From the NCBI GenBank assembly GCA_965248775.1, contig OZ252150.1:5828001-5892000 (forward strand): 64,000 bases of DNA. Reading direction: 5' to 3'. Under the pieces are notes generated by a model. It worked only from the letters and a program-made list of their open reading frames with translations. It was not told the DNA's origin and made no database searches. The stretch comes from JBHHUI01 sp965248775 (lineage in GTDB: Bacteria > Chloroflexota > Anaerolineae > Anaerolineales > JBHHUI01). Below, piece by piece: positions 1 through 9,679 of this stretch (position 1 is its first letter; each line of letters begins with the position of its first letter). The position numbers were made by a program, and so were the translations under genes.

Positions 1-24
1 TATGTTGCCACAGCATGCAGTGGA

Positions 25-1868
25 GTGGTTGGAGCAGGAATAGTTCGCACGTCAAACGGCCATGCAATAGGAGCGATTGAAGTTCCCCGTGTCCTTATAT
101 GGCTGCGCTGGCTGACTCCGCCCGTTCTTGCCTTGGCGCTCTACTCGCCGGTGGTTGGGCTCCCTTTCTTCTGGGACTACGTCCCCAATTTCAACTTCAT
201 GTCAGGCTGGACGTTGGCCGACATCTGGAGTTCAGCTGCCGGATTTCCTTACTATCGCCCACTCGGTTTTACAGCCTGGCGGCTGTTGAAGCTCTCGTTT
301 GGTGAAACCAATACCGTTGCGCACCATGCCCTGAATTTACTGGCGCTTGTTTCCAACGGTTGGCTGGTCGGTGCAATGGCCATGCGTCTGACCACGGGTC
401 GGGCAAAACCGCTGGATGCTGGCGTCTTTGCTTGGAGTTCCGGGGCCATCCTGACGGCCTTCCCCTTCGCGGCACTGGCTGTGCCCTTGGTGGCCTCTCT
501 ATTTCATCTATTTGTGGCATTACTGGCCTTGGCGGCCGGGGTGTCATTCCTCGAATACATACAGCATGGGCGGCGGCGTTGGGCAATCATCGCAATTTCA
601 TGCGCGGCACTGGCCCCATTCGTCCACGAGAGCGGCGTGGCTGTCGCAGGCATATTGGCCGTCCTCTGGCTGGTCGCCCCGCTAAATAACGGCACATCTT
701 GGTGGAGCAGTACTCGTCGCCGTGGTGGAGTCGTTGTGGTAGTGGCTCTCGTTTTGAATCTCCTATTTGTGCTCCTCTGGTTGAATATTCCCAAAATGCG
801 AACCGGGGGGAATTTGCCTGGTGGTCTGCAAGCGAACGAGTTATGGCTGAACGCGGGCTTCTTTTTCATTTCGTTAACTTTCCCGTTGCAGCCCTGGGCG
901 CTCAATGCGCAATTGAACTGGGGCTGGGGGGGGGTGCCGTAGCTGCACTTGTTCGGCTCGCCTCACGCCGAATTACGAAATCGGGTGGGTTGTTGGCGGT
1001 AGCGGGATTGGCAATCGCAGCGCTCATGGCAGTACCGATCCGGCATATCGTTGCAGAAGTCCAACTGCATCAACGTGCGCTTGCGCCTGTAAAGGGCGTT
1101 CGAAACTGCCGTACAGGCGAATCCGACAGATCAGCATCTGATCGTCAATCCAACCACCTGGCTCGCGCGAGTCGAAGTATCCTATCCCATAGTGCACGAA
1201 GGTGTGGTGGTCTACCCGGAGTATGGAGTCCTGCGCAGTTGGCCGCCATCCACCTCGGCGCGGAAGTAGACGTGGAAGGTGTAGCCTTTCCGCCGATCTA
1301 CACCGAACCGCGGGAGCACTATTTTGATGTATGGGGCGCGCTCATGGATTGGGAGTCACTTGCGGCGCACATCCGAGCTGCGGATTACATCTGGTTGGTT
1401 ACCTATGGCGATGGGCCCCTCAGATTTTTGGGGGTAGGCCAGAAATTGGAGGGGGCCGCCCCAAGTGAAGCTCCGACAGCGACATTTTTCGCCAAGAGAG
1501 TATTGCTCGAATCCGCTGCCGTGCGGCTTGCGGGTGCAGCGATTGCACTCACTCTGGATTGGAATGTGCGCGAGCCGACCGGGGAGGAAGTCTTTGCCCA
1601 TGCCCTCGATTGCAATGGTAACGTACTCGGGCTGGCAGACGGCCCACCGCTTAGGCGCATGTTTCCATTCTGGCTCTGGCAGGCAAACGATCGATTCCGC
1701 GACACGCGCTTAATCCCATTGGATGCTTTTTCTAGCGATGGTTGCTATCAGGTTGAAGTCGGTCTTTTTAATCCCGCCGATGGCTCCCGCCCAGAAGCAT
1801 TCGACGCTGCTGGACAACGCCTTGAAAACGACGCGCTTTATCTAGTAATTTCTTCGCAGGAGAAGTAA
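25..1868 (+). pseudogene. Multi-pass membrane protein, broken by frameshifts
   Basis: I do not recognise the family. The first ~300 codons (GTG at 25, though the frame is open to the left edge) encode several hydrophobic segments, consistent with a polytopic membrane protein like the GT-C-type enzymes later in the window. The frame breaks at a run of nine G at 926-934 and resumes one frame over with more membrane segments. Between about 1090 and 1230 the protein-like reading lies in a third frame before returning, so two compensating indels are also present. The C-terminal ~200 residues are soluble and continue to the stop at 1868. Either a decaying gene or consensus errors; the homopolymer position favours at least one error. 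Confidence 0.55.
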
Positions 1869-1905
1869 GCTGCGCGGTTAATCTCTGAATATCTGAATAA
1901 ACAAA

Positions 1906-1935
1906 TTGACGAGAGATCGCCCACGCGGTTATAAT
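1906..1935 (+). promoter_or_regulatory. Sigma-70-type promoter of efp
   Basis: TTGACG at 1906-1911 and TATAAT at 1930-1935 are separated by 18 bp and lie 32 bp upstream of the efp ATG. A near-consensus housekeeping promoter, seen directly. Confidence 0.75.
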
Positions 1936-1967
1936 CACGCCCAATTCCTATTTTGTTTGAGGTCTGA

Positions 1968-2525
1968 ATGATCGATGTAAATGAGTTGCGCAAAGGCGTG
2001 ACCTTCGAGTTGGAAAACAATCTCTATAAAGTAATCGAATATAAACACCATAAACCCGGACGTGGTAAAGCAACCATCCGTACAAAAGTGCGCAATCTGC
2101 GCACCGGAGCGATAACAGAACGGACTTACAACTCCGGCGACCGGGTGCAGGATGTACGGCTGGATACACGCATCGTGCAGTATTTATATAACGATGGCGA
2201 TGTGTATTACTTCATGGACAAGGAAACCTACGAACAACCCGGCCTGAACGTGGGCGCACTCGAAGATGTTATTCCGTACTTGAAGGAAGGGTTGGATGTC
2301 AAACTTGTCGTTTATGAGTCAGAACCGCTGGATATTGAATTACCAACCGCTGTGGACTTGAAAGTTGATGAAGCCGAAATGGCTGTCAAAGGCGATACAG
2401 CAACCGGCGCCACGAAGCGGGTGCGCACCGAAACGGGTTTGCATGTCACGGTGCCCTTGTTCGTCAACGAAGGCGATACAATTAGAGTAGATACCCGCTC
2501 AGGTGAATATCTGTCTCGCGCCTGA
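1968..2525 (+). CDS. efp: Elongation factor P
   Basis: 185 residues, the normal family length, with the three OB-like domains (N-terminal KOW-like, central, C-terminal ending GEYLSRA). EF-P enters the ribosomal E site and rescues stalling at polyproline. The loop tip reads KPGRGKA, so the residue equivalent to E. coli Lys34 is Arg32. Arg at this site is known from EarP-dependent proteobacteria and, unmodified as far as I know, from Thermus-type proteins; no modification enzyme is visible nearby. ATG start is supported by a strong promoter 32 bp upstream; a hairpin follows the stop. Confidence 0.97.
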   Translation: MIDVNELRKGVTFELENNLYKVIEYKHHKPGRGKATIRTKVRNLRTGAITERTYNSGDRVQDVRLDTRIVQYLYNDGDVYYFMDKETYEQPGLNVGALEDVIPYLKEGLDVKLVVYESEPLDIELPTAVDLKVDEAEMAVKGDTATGATKRVRTETGLHVTVPLFVNEGDTIRVDTRSGEYLSRA

Positions 2526-2554
2526 GCTTGGAAGAATTGATAAAGAAGGGTGGC

Positions 2555-2582
2555 ACAGGTAGACATTGGTCTACCTGTTTTG
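2555..2582 (+). terminator. Rho-independent terminator after efp
   Basis: A perfect 10-bp stem (2555-2564 with 2569-2578), 4-nt loop, followed by a short T run, 30 bp after the efp stop. It lies just before the next gene, so some read-through is possible. Confidence 0.65.
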
Positions 2583-2595
2583 TTGATTGAGTACC

Positions 2596-2949
2596 ATGCA
2601 GACTCCTTACGGCGCTGAGTGCCGTTTTTACTACGAAGATTTTAATCGCGGGCGTGATACGCAGGAATGCCGACTGGCAATCCGCTCGGGGACGGAAAAG
2701 AACTGGGCGGCAGTAGTGTGTAAGAATTGTCCGGTGCCGGGAATTCAGCGCGCAAATTCTTGCGAACATCTGCTGCTGGAAGGGCGCATTAACAAGGGTT
2801 TCCTGGGACTTAACAAGCGCATGGATATATCAACCTGGTGTAGGAAAATGTTATGTGAGGTGCCCGAACCGGAGATTGGTTGCGGACATTGTCATGCAGA
2901 TAATCCATTGCTGCAGCAGTTGTTTGGTGAAGGGGGCGAAAATCCTTAA
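2596..2949 (+). CDS. Small cysteine-rich conserved hypothetical protein
   Basis: 117 residues from ATG 2596 (a TTG at 2587 is in frame). No known domain recognised. It contains about ten Cys, including CKNCPVPG in the middle and a GCGHCHADNP cluster near the C-terminus, which suggests bound zinc or another metal. The stop overlaps the start of the next gene (TAATG at 2947-2951), so it is probably translationally coupled to the HAD-DinB protein. Function unknown. Confidence 0.75.
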   Translation: MQTPYGAECRFYYEDFNRGRDTQECRLAIRSGTEKNWAAVVCKNCPVPGIQRANSCEHLLLEGRINKGFLGLNKRMDISTWCRKMLCEVPEPEIGCGHCHADNPLLQQLFGEGGENP

Positions 2950-4199
2950 TGATCCGCACCTTGCTTTTTGATCTCGATGACACACTGCTGGACAATGACA
3001 CATCGACATTCGTGCCTGCATATCTGCAGGCAATTTCAGGATACGCCGCCGGTGAGAAAAGTGAAAAACGGTTCGCTCGTGAGTTAATGATCGGAACACG
3101 AGCGATGGTTCAAAATGTCAATCCGGAACAAACACTACAACGCGCCTTCAGCGAGGCATTCTTTCCGGCCATTGGAGCATCAGAACCTGAACTACGACCT
3201 GTAATCGATTCTTTCTATGCAGAAAATTATCCAGCACTGCAATCACTGGTCAATTCGCGCCCGGCGGCACGTATGCTAATGGAGTGGGCAGTTGAAGCGG
3301 GTTTTGAGATTGTGATTGCGACAAATCCACTCTTTCCATTGAATGCAATCTCACAACGGTTGCAGTGGGCTGGTGTGGGAATGGACGAATTTCCTTATGC
3401 GCTGGTGACATCCATGGAGCGCATGCACTTTTCCAAACCGCACCCGGAATACTTCGCCGAAATTCTTGCCATGCTTGGACGCCGCCCGGAAGAAGCGCTG
3501 ATGGTGGGAAACAATTGGCGCAGTGACATCGTTGCTGCGAATGACGCCGGTATCGCCACCTATTGGATTGCTTCACCTGCACAAGCGCCGCGCGAGCCTC
3601 GCCCGGCAGGCCTCGTCGGGCAGGGAAATTTAATTGATTTTCTCACTTGGGCAAGCACCGATGACTGTCTGCAACGGAGCCTTGCGCCACCTTTTCGCAA
3701 CGATTGGTATCCGGCACACACGCGGGCGATCCCCGGCGCAGTAGCAGATGTCTTCCACGATCTGCCGGAGTATTTATGGAGTGAAAGACCTGCACCAGAT
3801 GAGGGGGCGTTAGTGGAAATCGTCTGCCATCTGCGTGATTTTGAATTTGAAGTAAATCAACCGCGTGTAGAGCGAATGCTTTCCGAGACAGAGCCGTTTT
3901 TCTCTGCGGTAAGCCCTGATGCCTGGGCTCATGAGCGGATTTATTTGAAAGAAGACGGCCCGAAAGCCCTGAGAGAATTCATAAAGGCTCGCAAGCAGAC
4001 GAGCGATACTCTCGCTGGACTATCAGCTTCCGATTGGGAGCGACGCGCGCGCCATGCCATCTTCGGCCCGACGCACCTTGCAGAACTTGTCTCGATTTGG
4101 CTCGACCATGATCGGGCGCACCTTGCGCAACTGCGTGATACTCGCGTGTTGCTGAACGCCGGACAAATGCGCAGTTCAGCGCAGTTCGACCCTTTATAG
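2949..4199 (+). CDS. HAD hydrolase fused to a DinB-like domain
   Basis: 416 residues with two parts. Residues ~1-235 are a HAD-superfamily phosphohydrolase: nucleophile motif DLDDT with Asp8 and Asp10, motif II Thr125 in IATNP, motif III Lys163 in SKPHP, motif IV around Gly187-Asp193 (GNNWRSD). Residues ~245-416 look like a DinB/YfiT four-helix bundle, with His294 and the pair His387/His391 (H-x3-H) matching the family's metal triad. HAD enzymes cleave phosphate from small metabolites; DinB-like proteins are often metal-dependent thiol transferases. The fusion is unusual and the substrate cannot be inferred. Start overlaps the upstream stop. Confidence 0.85.
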   Translation: MIRTLLFDLDDTLLDNDTSTFVPAYLQAISGYAAGEKSEKRFARELMIGTRAMVQNVNPEQTLQRAFSEAFFPAIGASEPELRPVIDSFYAENYPALQSLVNSRPAARMLMEWAVEAGFEIVIATNPLFPLNAISQRLQWAGVGMDEFPYALVTSMERMHFSKPHPEYFAEILAMLGRRPEEALMVGNNWRSDIVAANDAGIATYWIASPAQAPREPRPAGLVGQGNLIDFLTWASTDDCLQRSLAPPFRNDWYPAHTRAIPGAVADVFHDLPEYLWSERPAPDEGALVEIVCHLRDFEFEVNQPRVERMLSETEPFFSAVSPDAWAHERIYLKEDGPKALREFIKARKQTSDTLAGLSASDWERRARHAIFGPTHLAELVSIWLDHDRAHLAQLRDTRVLLNAGQMRSSAQFDPL

Positions 4200-4272
4200 T
4201 CTACTGGTCAGATGGAAGATGTGCTACTTCCGGAGGCCGCAGTGGAACAGAGTTGTTGAGGGGTTTGTCTCT

Positions 4273-5472
4273 TTACAATTCTTCAGTGGCAACTTGTAGT
4301 TCGAACGAGAAGGTGCTGCCAACCCCAACTTCACTTTCTACTTCAATCGTTGAGTCGTGCTTTTCCAGCAATTGCCGAACAATCGCCAGGCCGATTCCTG
4401 TGCCGCTGTAACGGCGCGTGGTAGAGCCGTCCGCCTGATAAAAAGATTCGAAGATGTTTTCCAATTGATCCTGGGGAATGCCGATGCCATGATCCTGCAC
4501 TTCCACACGCACTTTGCCGGTATCCGGATTCATGCGGCCACGTACCGAAATATTTCCGCCCTGCGGACTGAACTTCACAGCATTGTCCAGCAAATGACGC
4601 ATAATACGCGAGAGGGCCTTCTTGTCTGCTTGCACACGCGGAATGTTCGGCTCGCAGACAATTCCAATATTTGTATTCTTCAGCTCATTGGTGGATTGAA
4701 GAACTTCAAGGGCTAATTCCGCCGCATCCTGCACTTGCACTGCATCCAGAAACAAATTCGTCTGGGCAGTGCCGCCAAAATCGACAATATCGTCTATCAA
4801 TTGTTCGAGCGTGCCGACCGCTTTGTGCGTGGTCGCCAATCCATTTTTTTGCTCCTCGGTGAGCGGACCAAGCGTCTTATCCGCCAACAGAGAGACGTAG
4901 CCTTTCACGTGCAGCAGGGGCGTGCGCAATTCGTGGGATACATTGCCAATGAAGTCAGACTTCAGGCGGTCGAGTTCGCGCAGTTCGTCGAGAGCCTTCT
5001 CTAGCTGGGCAGTACGCTCCGTGACGCGTGCTTCCAATTCGCGGTTGTAACCTTCCAAGGCATCGTGTAAGGATTTTACCCTCAGTAACGAATTTACCCG
5101 AGTTACCAATTCCAAGTTGTTGAACGGTTTTGAGAGAAAGTCGTCCGCACCGACTTCCACACCTTTGATCTTCTCTTCCGAGCCACGCAAGGCGGTGATC
5201 ATCACCACTGGTAGAAAGAGTGTCTCTGGATTGTCTTTGATGCGGCGACAGACTTCATAGCCATCCACACGCGGCATGAGAATATCAAGAAGCACCAAAT
5301 CAGGGTGAATTTCTTCGATCTTTTGCAGACCGTCTTCGCCGTCAACGGCACTATAGACTTGGAACCCTTCGAGTTTCAGAAACTGCGTGAAAATATCTCG
5401 GTTGGAAGCCTCATCGTCCACAATGAGAATTTTTGTGTCTTCCGGCGAGATGGTTTCTGGTGGATTGACCAT
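4273..5472 (-). CDS. Soluble response regulator-histidine kinase hybrid
   Basis: 399 residues, no membrane segment. N-terminal receiver domain (acidic pocket ending in Asp19/Asp20, phospho-acceptor Asp63 in LLDILMP, Lys115 in SKPF), a short coiled-coil (~130-170), HisKA with His180 in SHELRTP, and HATPase_c with Asn297 (N box), DHGIGIP at 327 and GTGIGLAI at 357. The receiver precedes the kinase, so an upstream kinase probably controls this one's activity; a downstream partner is not in the window. Convergent with the HAD-DinB gene. Confidence 0.93.
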   Translation of the reverse strand: MVNPPETISPEDTKILIVDDEASNRDIFTQFLKLEGFQVYSAVDGEDGLQKIEEIHPDLVLLDILMPRVDGYEVCRRIKDNPETLFLPVVMITALRGSEEKIKGVEVGADDFLSKPFNNLELVTRVNSLLRVKSLHDALEGYNRELEARVTERTAQLEKALDELRELDRLKSDFIGNVSHELRTPLLHVKGYVSLLADKTLGPLTEEQKNGLATTHKAVGTLEQLIDDIVDFGGTAQTNLFLDAVQVQDAAELALEVLQSTNELKNTNIGIVCEPNIPRVQADKKALSRIMRHLLDNAVKFSPQGGNISVRGRMNPDTGKVRVEVQDHGIGIPQDQLENIFESFYQADGSTTRRYSGTGIGLAIVRQLLEKHDSTIEVESEVGVGSTFSFELQVATEEL

Positions 5473-5644
5473 GCGTTATTGGATATCGGTGGTAAGTGAA
5501 TTGCGGTGCTTGTAGCAAGGTATTTTGTGGATTATTTGTAAATCGAGCGAATGATAGCACAGTTCAATTGCATCGCAATTACCTTTACGGTAGCACAACA
5601 CATATAAAATTCAGGCTAATCAGCCAAAGGAAAACAATCCAGCA

Positions 5645-5653
5645 TGCTATAAT
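5645..5653 (+). promoter_or_regulatory. Extended -10 element of the tRNA-Leu gene
   Basis: TGC followed by TATAAT, 9 bp before the mature 5' end of the tRNA. No good -35 at the expected distance; the TGN extension may compensate. The same nine bases recur upstream of trigger factor. Confidence 0.55.
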
Positions 5654-5662
5654 TTTGCGCGC

Positions 5663-5744
5663 GGGGAAGTGTCGGAATTGGCAGACGAGCGTGACTTAGG
5701 ATCACGTGGGTAATCCCGTGCGGGTTCGAGTCCCGCCTTCCCCA
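5663..5744 (+). tRNA. tRNA-Leu (anticodon TAG)
   Basis: Acceptor stem GGGGAAG (5663-5669) pairs with CTTCCCC (5737-5743), discriminator A at 5744. The anticodon stem CGTGA/TCACG encloses CTTAGGA, giving anticodon TAG for CUA leucine codons. A long variable arm, as expected for leucine, precedes the T arm (GCGGG, TTCGAGT, CCCGC). The 3' CCA is not encoded. Confidence 0.95.
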
Positions 5745-5748
5745 TAAT

Positions 5749-5777
5749 GGGTAATGGACCCTTTCGGTTCATTACCC
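5749..5777 (+). terminator. Hairpin after tRNA-Leu
   Basis: A 12-bp stem with one G-U pair (5749-5760 with 5766-5777) and a 5-nt loop directly after the tRNA. It lacks a T tail, so it may be a processing or weak termination structure. Confidence 0.45.
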
Positions 5778-5804
5778 TGCTCATATATAGCTCTAACGCG
5801 CGCA

Positions 5805-5813
5805 TGCTATAAT
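5805..5813 (+). promoter_or_regulatory. Extended -10 element of trigger factor
   Basis: TGC-TATAAT about 110-120 bp upstream of tig, with a weak -35 region. Same extended -10 as the tRNA promoter at 5645. Confidence 0.45.
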
Positions 5814-5932
5814 CCGCGACCATACAGGAAAAATAATACAATATTCGATTTTTCTTCGATGTGGCTCTTTTTAATTGAGCGAAATCGAAGGAAATTCTTG
5901 TATCCTATTTCAAAGAAAGATTGCCATCTCTC

Positions 5933-7354
5933 TTGAACATTGAAACAAAAGATCTCGAACAACACGAAGTACAACTTACAATTGAAGTCGATCCCGACCG
6001 TGTGGATAAAGCCAAGCACGCTGCCGCACGACGTTTGTCTCGGCAGGCAAATATTCCCGGTTTCCGCAAAGGTAAAGCTCCCTATCCGGTCGTTGTGCGC
6101 TACCTGGGTGAAGGCGTGCTGATGGAAGAAGTTCTGGAAGACTTGGGCCCCAAGATATACGAAGAAGCAATGGATAGCACTGAGTTGGACGCCGGTGGGC
6201 CGGGTGAATTGGTGGATGCAGAGTTTGACCCACTTAAGCTGATCTTCAATGTGCCATTGCAACCAGAAGTTGACCTCGGCAATTATCGTGATGTCCGTAA
6301 AGACTTCGAAGAAGTCGAAATTGAGGACGAGGCGGTGAATGAAGCGATGCTTAACCTACGCGAAGGGCACGCGGTCCTGGAACCGGCGGATCGACCGGCC
6401 GAGATAGGAGATATAGTTACGCTCGATGTGCGTGGGGACATTGGTGAGGGAGATGACGCCGATGAACTCATGGACGATAAGGACGTTGAAATGAATCTCG
6501 GCGACGAACGCGAGTGGCCGATGGCCGGGTTCGACGAACATATCGTCGGTATCGCAGCCGAAGAAGAGCGTACCTTCGACCATGCATTTCCCGAGGATTA
6601 TTCGAATGCCAGCCTGGCGGGGGAGAACGTCCACTTCACCGTCACGTGTCATGGCATTAAAACAAAAACGCTCCCGGAAGCGGATGACGATTTTGCGTTA
6701 CTGGTCGGTGGCGATTTTGAGACGATGTTGGATTTGCGCGTTGCGATCCGTGAGATCTTGCAAAGTCAGGCGGAGGCCAGTCGCAATGAGGAATATGCCA
6801 CTGCAGTGATGGATGCCGTAGTAGAGGGCGCAGCGGTTACATATGCCCCTTCGGTTCTCAATCGCCAGGTTAACGACATGCTCGAAGAACAGAAGAAACG
6901 GGCAGAAGGCCGCGGCATGAGTTTCGAAGACTATCTGAAGCTTGAAAATAAAAGCGAGGAAGAATTTCGCGCTGAATTGGAACCCGAGGCTGCAGATCGC
7001 CTGAAACGCGGCTTGATACTTGGCAAGGTGATCGAAGTTGAAGAACTCGAAGTCAAAGATGAGGATATCGACGAGCAAATTGATCGAACCGCAGCGGTCT
7101 TTGGCGATGCTGCCGACGAAATCCGCAAAGCCCTCGGTGCTGGGTCTGGACGGCATTCCGTCCACATGGACTTGTTGTCGGGCCGAGCAGTGGAATGGTT
7201 GGTATCAGTAGCGAAAGGTGAAGAACCAACCCAAACAGCGGAAGATGCCACCGAAAGCGAAGATATGGCAGAAGTCGATGGCTCTGAAGAATCTGAAGAA
7301 GAAGGCGTTGAGCCGGATTCGGAAGGAGACCTAGTTGCAATACCTTTCAAATAA
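5933..7354 (+). CDS. tig: Trigger factor, C-terminal tail replaced by IS insertion
   Basis: Ribosome-associated chaperone and peptidyl-prolyl isomerase. The N-terminal ribosome-binding domain has GFRKGKAP (~43-50); an FKBP-like isomerase domain and the helical C-terminal arms follow. I start at TTG 5933, where the family's N-terminus begins; TTG 5921 is also in frame. The native protein ended in a very acidic Glu/Asp/Ser tail. An IS4 element entered at 7338, so the reading now ends with four IS-derived residues (AIPF-K); the lost tail is still readable at 8810-8962. All folded domains are intact, so the protein is probably functional. Confidence 0.93.
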   Translation: MNIETKDLEQHEVQLTIEVDPDRVDKAKHAAARRLSRQANIPGFRKGKAPYPVVVRYLGEGVLMEEVLEDLGPKIYEEAMDSTELDAGGPGELVDAEFDPLKLIFNVPLQPEVDLGNYRDVRKDFEEVEIEDEAVNEAMLNLREGHAVLEPADRPAEIGDIVTLDVRGDIGEGDDADELMDDKDVEMNLGDEREWPMAGFDEHIVGIAAEEERTFDHAFPEDYSNASLAGENVHFTVTCHGIKTKTLPEADDDFALLVGGDFETMLDLRVAIREILQSQAEASRNEEYATAVMDAVVEGAAVTYAPSVLNRQVNDMLEEQKKRAEGRGMSFEDYLKLENKSEEEFRAELEPEAADRLKRGLILGKVIEVEELEVKDEDIDEQIDRTAAVFGDAADEIRKALGAGSGRHSVHMDLLSGRAVEWLVSVAKGEEPTQTAEDATESEDMAEVDGSEESEEEGVEPDSEGDLVAIPFK

Positions 7355-8809
7355 GCAAACAGGTGGCACCCGAGGCATACTTGTGAGATATACAAATTCG
7401 CAAGATGCCAGGGGGCCACCTGATGGGATACAGATTACGCGAGGTTGACATCGAGAGCAAGTTTTGCCGGGAACTGACATTTACAAGCCTGAGCCGGGTT
7501 ATTCCGCCAGATGTGGTCGAAGCAGCGTTGGAGGCAGAAGGCTTGAAAACGCAACGCGAGCGCAAATTGAATCTGGTCGTGACAGTGTTTTTAATCATCA
7601 CAATGAACATCTACACGCAATCTTCTCTGGGGCGGGTAATGCGTAAGATCGCCCAGGGGTTGCGGTACATCTGGAACAATCCGGAATACGCGGTACCGAA
7701 AGACAGTGCGATTACCTATCGGCGCTATCAACTGGGTGCTCGACCGGTCGTGCGTTTGTTTCGGCATGTATGTCGACCGATAGCTACGACGGAGACAGCC
7801 GGCGCGTTCCTCTTTGGATTGCGCCTGATGGCCATCGATGGCACGGTTGAAGATGTGGCTGACACGCCGGAGAATGCGGCGGCTTTTGGACGGCACCACA
7901 GCCCGCGCGGCCAGAGCGTTTTTCCGCAGGTGCAAGGGGTGTATCTGGTCGAGTGCGGCACGCATACGATTGTCGATGCGGGCTTCTGGCCTTGCCACAC
8001 CAGCGAGCGCATAGGTGGTTTTCGCCTGTTGCGCTCGGTCGAGATGGGCATGTTGGTGATGTGGGACCGTGGGTTTCATGATTATGACATGCTGCGCATG
8101 GTTTTGGAGCGCGGGGGACACATTTTGAGCCGATTTCCAGCCCATGTCCCGCTGTCCATTGCCAGATGGCTCCTACACCGCCTACCTGACCCCCTCCGAC
8201 TACCAGCGCCGCAAGCGGGGCGAGCGCCTCCTGGTGCGCATCGTCGAATACACCATAAGTGACCCGGCACTCCCCGGTTACGGTGAAGTGCACCGCTTGG
8301 TTACCACCTTGCTGAACCCCGAAGCCTTCCCAGCCCTGGAACTCGCGCGAGCTTATCACGAACGCTGGGAAATCGAATTGGTCATCGATGAAGTCGACAC
8401 CCATCAACGTCTGGCCGGACGCCCGCTGCGCAGTCTCAAGCCGGTCGGGGTCATTCAGGAACTGTATGGCCTGCTCATCGCACACTTCATCATCCGCTTC
8501 CTGATGCATGCGGCTGCCCAACGCACCGGTCTCGATCCCGACCAACTCAGCTTTGTGCATGCACTCGAACTCGTGCGCGACACGCTCGCCGAGTTTCAAA
8601 AGACGGCCGTTGACCAACTCGGCCAACTCTATGACCGCTTGTTGCATGACATCGCTGACGTTCGTCTGCCTCTCCGCCGTGCCCGTTCAAACCCGCGTGT
8701 AGTCAAACGCAAGATGTCAAAGTTCCGCCTGAAACAGCCGGAGCATTATCACTGGCCCCAACCCCGACAACCTTTCCGGCAAGCTTTGGCCCTTATTTGA
8801 AAGGTATTG
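7338..8809 (+). mobile_element. IS4-family element, copy 1 (inactive)
   Basis: 1472 bp, bounded by 18-bp perfect inverted repeats starting CAATACC, and flanked by the 10-bp duplication GACCTAGTTG at 7328-7337 and 8810-8819, a size normal for IS4 family members. It is nearly identical to the element at 32467-33949, differing by an 11-bp deletion near 8148 (which breaks the transposase) and one visible substitution near 7919 (Val for Ala). The sharp duplication and near identity indicate recent transposition. Confidence 0.95.
7405..8800 (+). pseudogene. IS4 transposase, frameshifted by an 11-bp deletion
   Basis: Begins ATG 7405 with an IS4-type N-terminal domain, then the DDE core: first Asp in MAIDGTVED, second in MWDRGF. 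At about 8148 eleven bases present in the intact copy (encoding the KPKN region) are missing, so translation ends at 8262. The C-terminal part, including the Y-x2-RW-x2-E signature (YHERWEIE), continues in another frame to 8800. Not expected to make active transposase, but its ends could be mobilised by the intact copy. Confidence 0.93.
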
Positions 8810-8962
8810 GACCTAGTTGGAAAGGAAGCTGACGAAGATGCGGTAGAAATCGATGGCTCCGAAGATTCTGATGACGAAGTCGCTCAGCCAAATTCGGAGG
8901 AAGACGTCGTTGAAAAAGCAGTCCAGGAAGATGGGGAGAAGGTTGAAGAAGCGGTAGACTAA
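8810..8962 (+). pseudogene. tig: Orphaned 3' end of trigger factor (acidic tail)
   Basis: After the right-hand target duplication the tig frame resumes (DLVGKEADEDAVEIDGSE...) and runs to TAA 8960-8962. The segment repeats the acidic block just upstream of the IS (AEVDGSEESEEE against VEIDGSEDSDDE), so the native tail was an imperfect tandem duplication. Without a start it is probably not translated. Confidence 0.85.
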
Positions 8963-9040
8963 CTATCGAAAATCTGCAGTTCCGCTCATGTTCGTTCGAC
9001 GTGGGTGTAGATATGTCTTAGACGAAAGGGTAGTAATTTC

Positions 9041-9679
9041 ATGGACGAGTTGCAAAGTATAGTTCCGATGGTAATTGAAACGACCGGTCGCGGCGAGCGA
9101 GCATACGATATTTACTCTTTGCTCTTGCGAAACCGGATTGTATTTCTTGGCTCTGCGATCAACGATCAGGTTGCGAATCTGATTGTCGCACAACTTCTAT
9201 ATCTTGATCAGGAAGACCCGGAGCGCCAGATTAACCTGTATATCAACTCGCCGGGAGGATCTGTCTATGCGGGCATGGCCGTCTATGACACCATGCAACT
9301 CGTGCGCGCGCCCATTGCGACATATGCCATTGGCATGACAGCCAGTTTTGGAACAGTACTATTGACTGCTGGAACAGAGGGTAAGCGTTACGCACTTCCC
9401 AATTCTACGCTTCATCTTCACCAACCTTTGGGCGGTGCACAGGGTCAGGTTACAGATATTGAAATTCAGGCTAGGGAGTTCCTGCGTTTGCGGAGTCGTC
9501 TGAATCAGATCCTCTCCCAACACACAGGGCAACCCCTGGAGGTCATCGAGCGTGATACAGAACGAGATTTCTGGATGAGCGCCGAAGACGCCGTCGAATA
9601 CGGACTGGTTGACAAATTGCTGGAACCAGCGGGGCAAGCGGAGAAAACGGCCGAATCAAATGGCACGAATGGAAAATAA
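9041..9679 (+). CDS. clpP: ATP-dependent Clp protease proteolytic subunit
   Basis: 212 residues, family length. The catalytic triad is visible as Ser102 (GMTASFG), His127 (LHLHQP) and Asp176 (RDTERDF), all offset by five from E. coli ClpP. Forms the barrel that degrades proteins unfolded by ClpX. A purine-rich Shine-Dalgarno (GAAAGGG) precedes the ATG. The neighbourhood tig-clpP-clpX is the classical bacterial order; here a transposon separates tig from clpP. ClpX overlaps the 3' end by 20 bp. Confidence 0.97.
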   Translation: MDELQSIVPMVIETTGRGERAYDIYSLLLRNRIVFLGSAINDQVANLIVAQLLYLDQEDPERQINLYINSPGGSVYAGMAVYDTMQLVRAPIATYAIGMTASFGTVLLTAGTEGKRYALPNSTLHLHQPLGGAQGQVTDIEIQAREFLRLRSRLNQILSQHTGQPLEVIERDTERDFWMSAEDAVEYGLVDKLLEPAGQAEKTAESNGTNGK

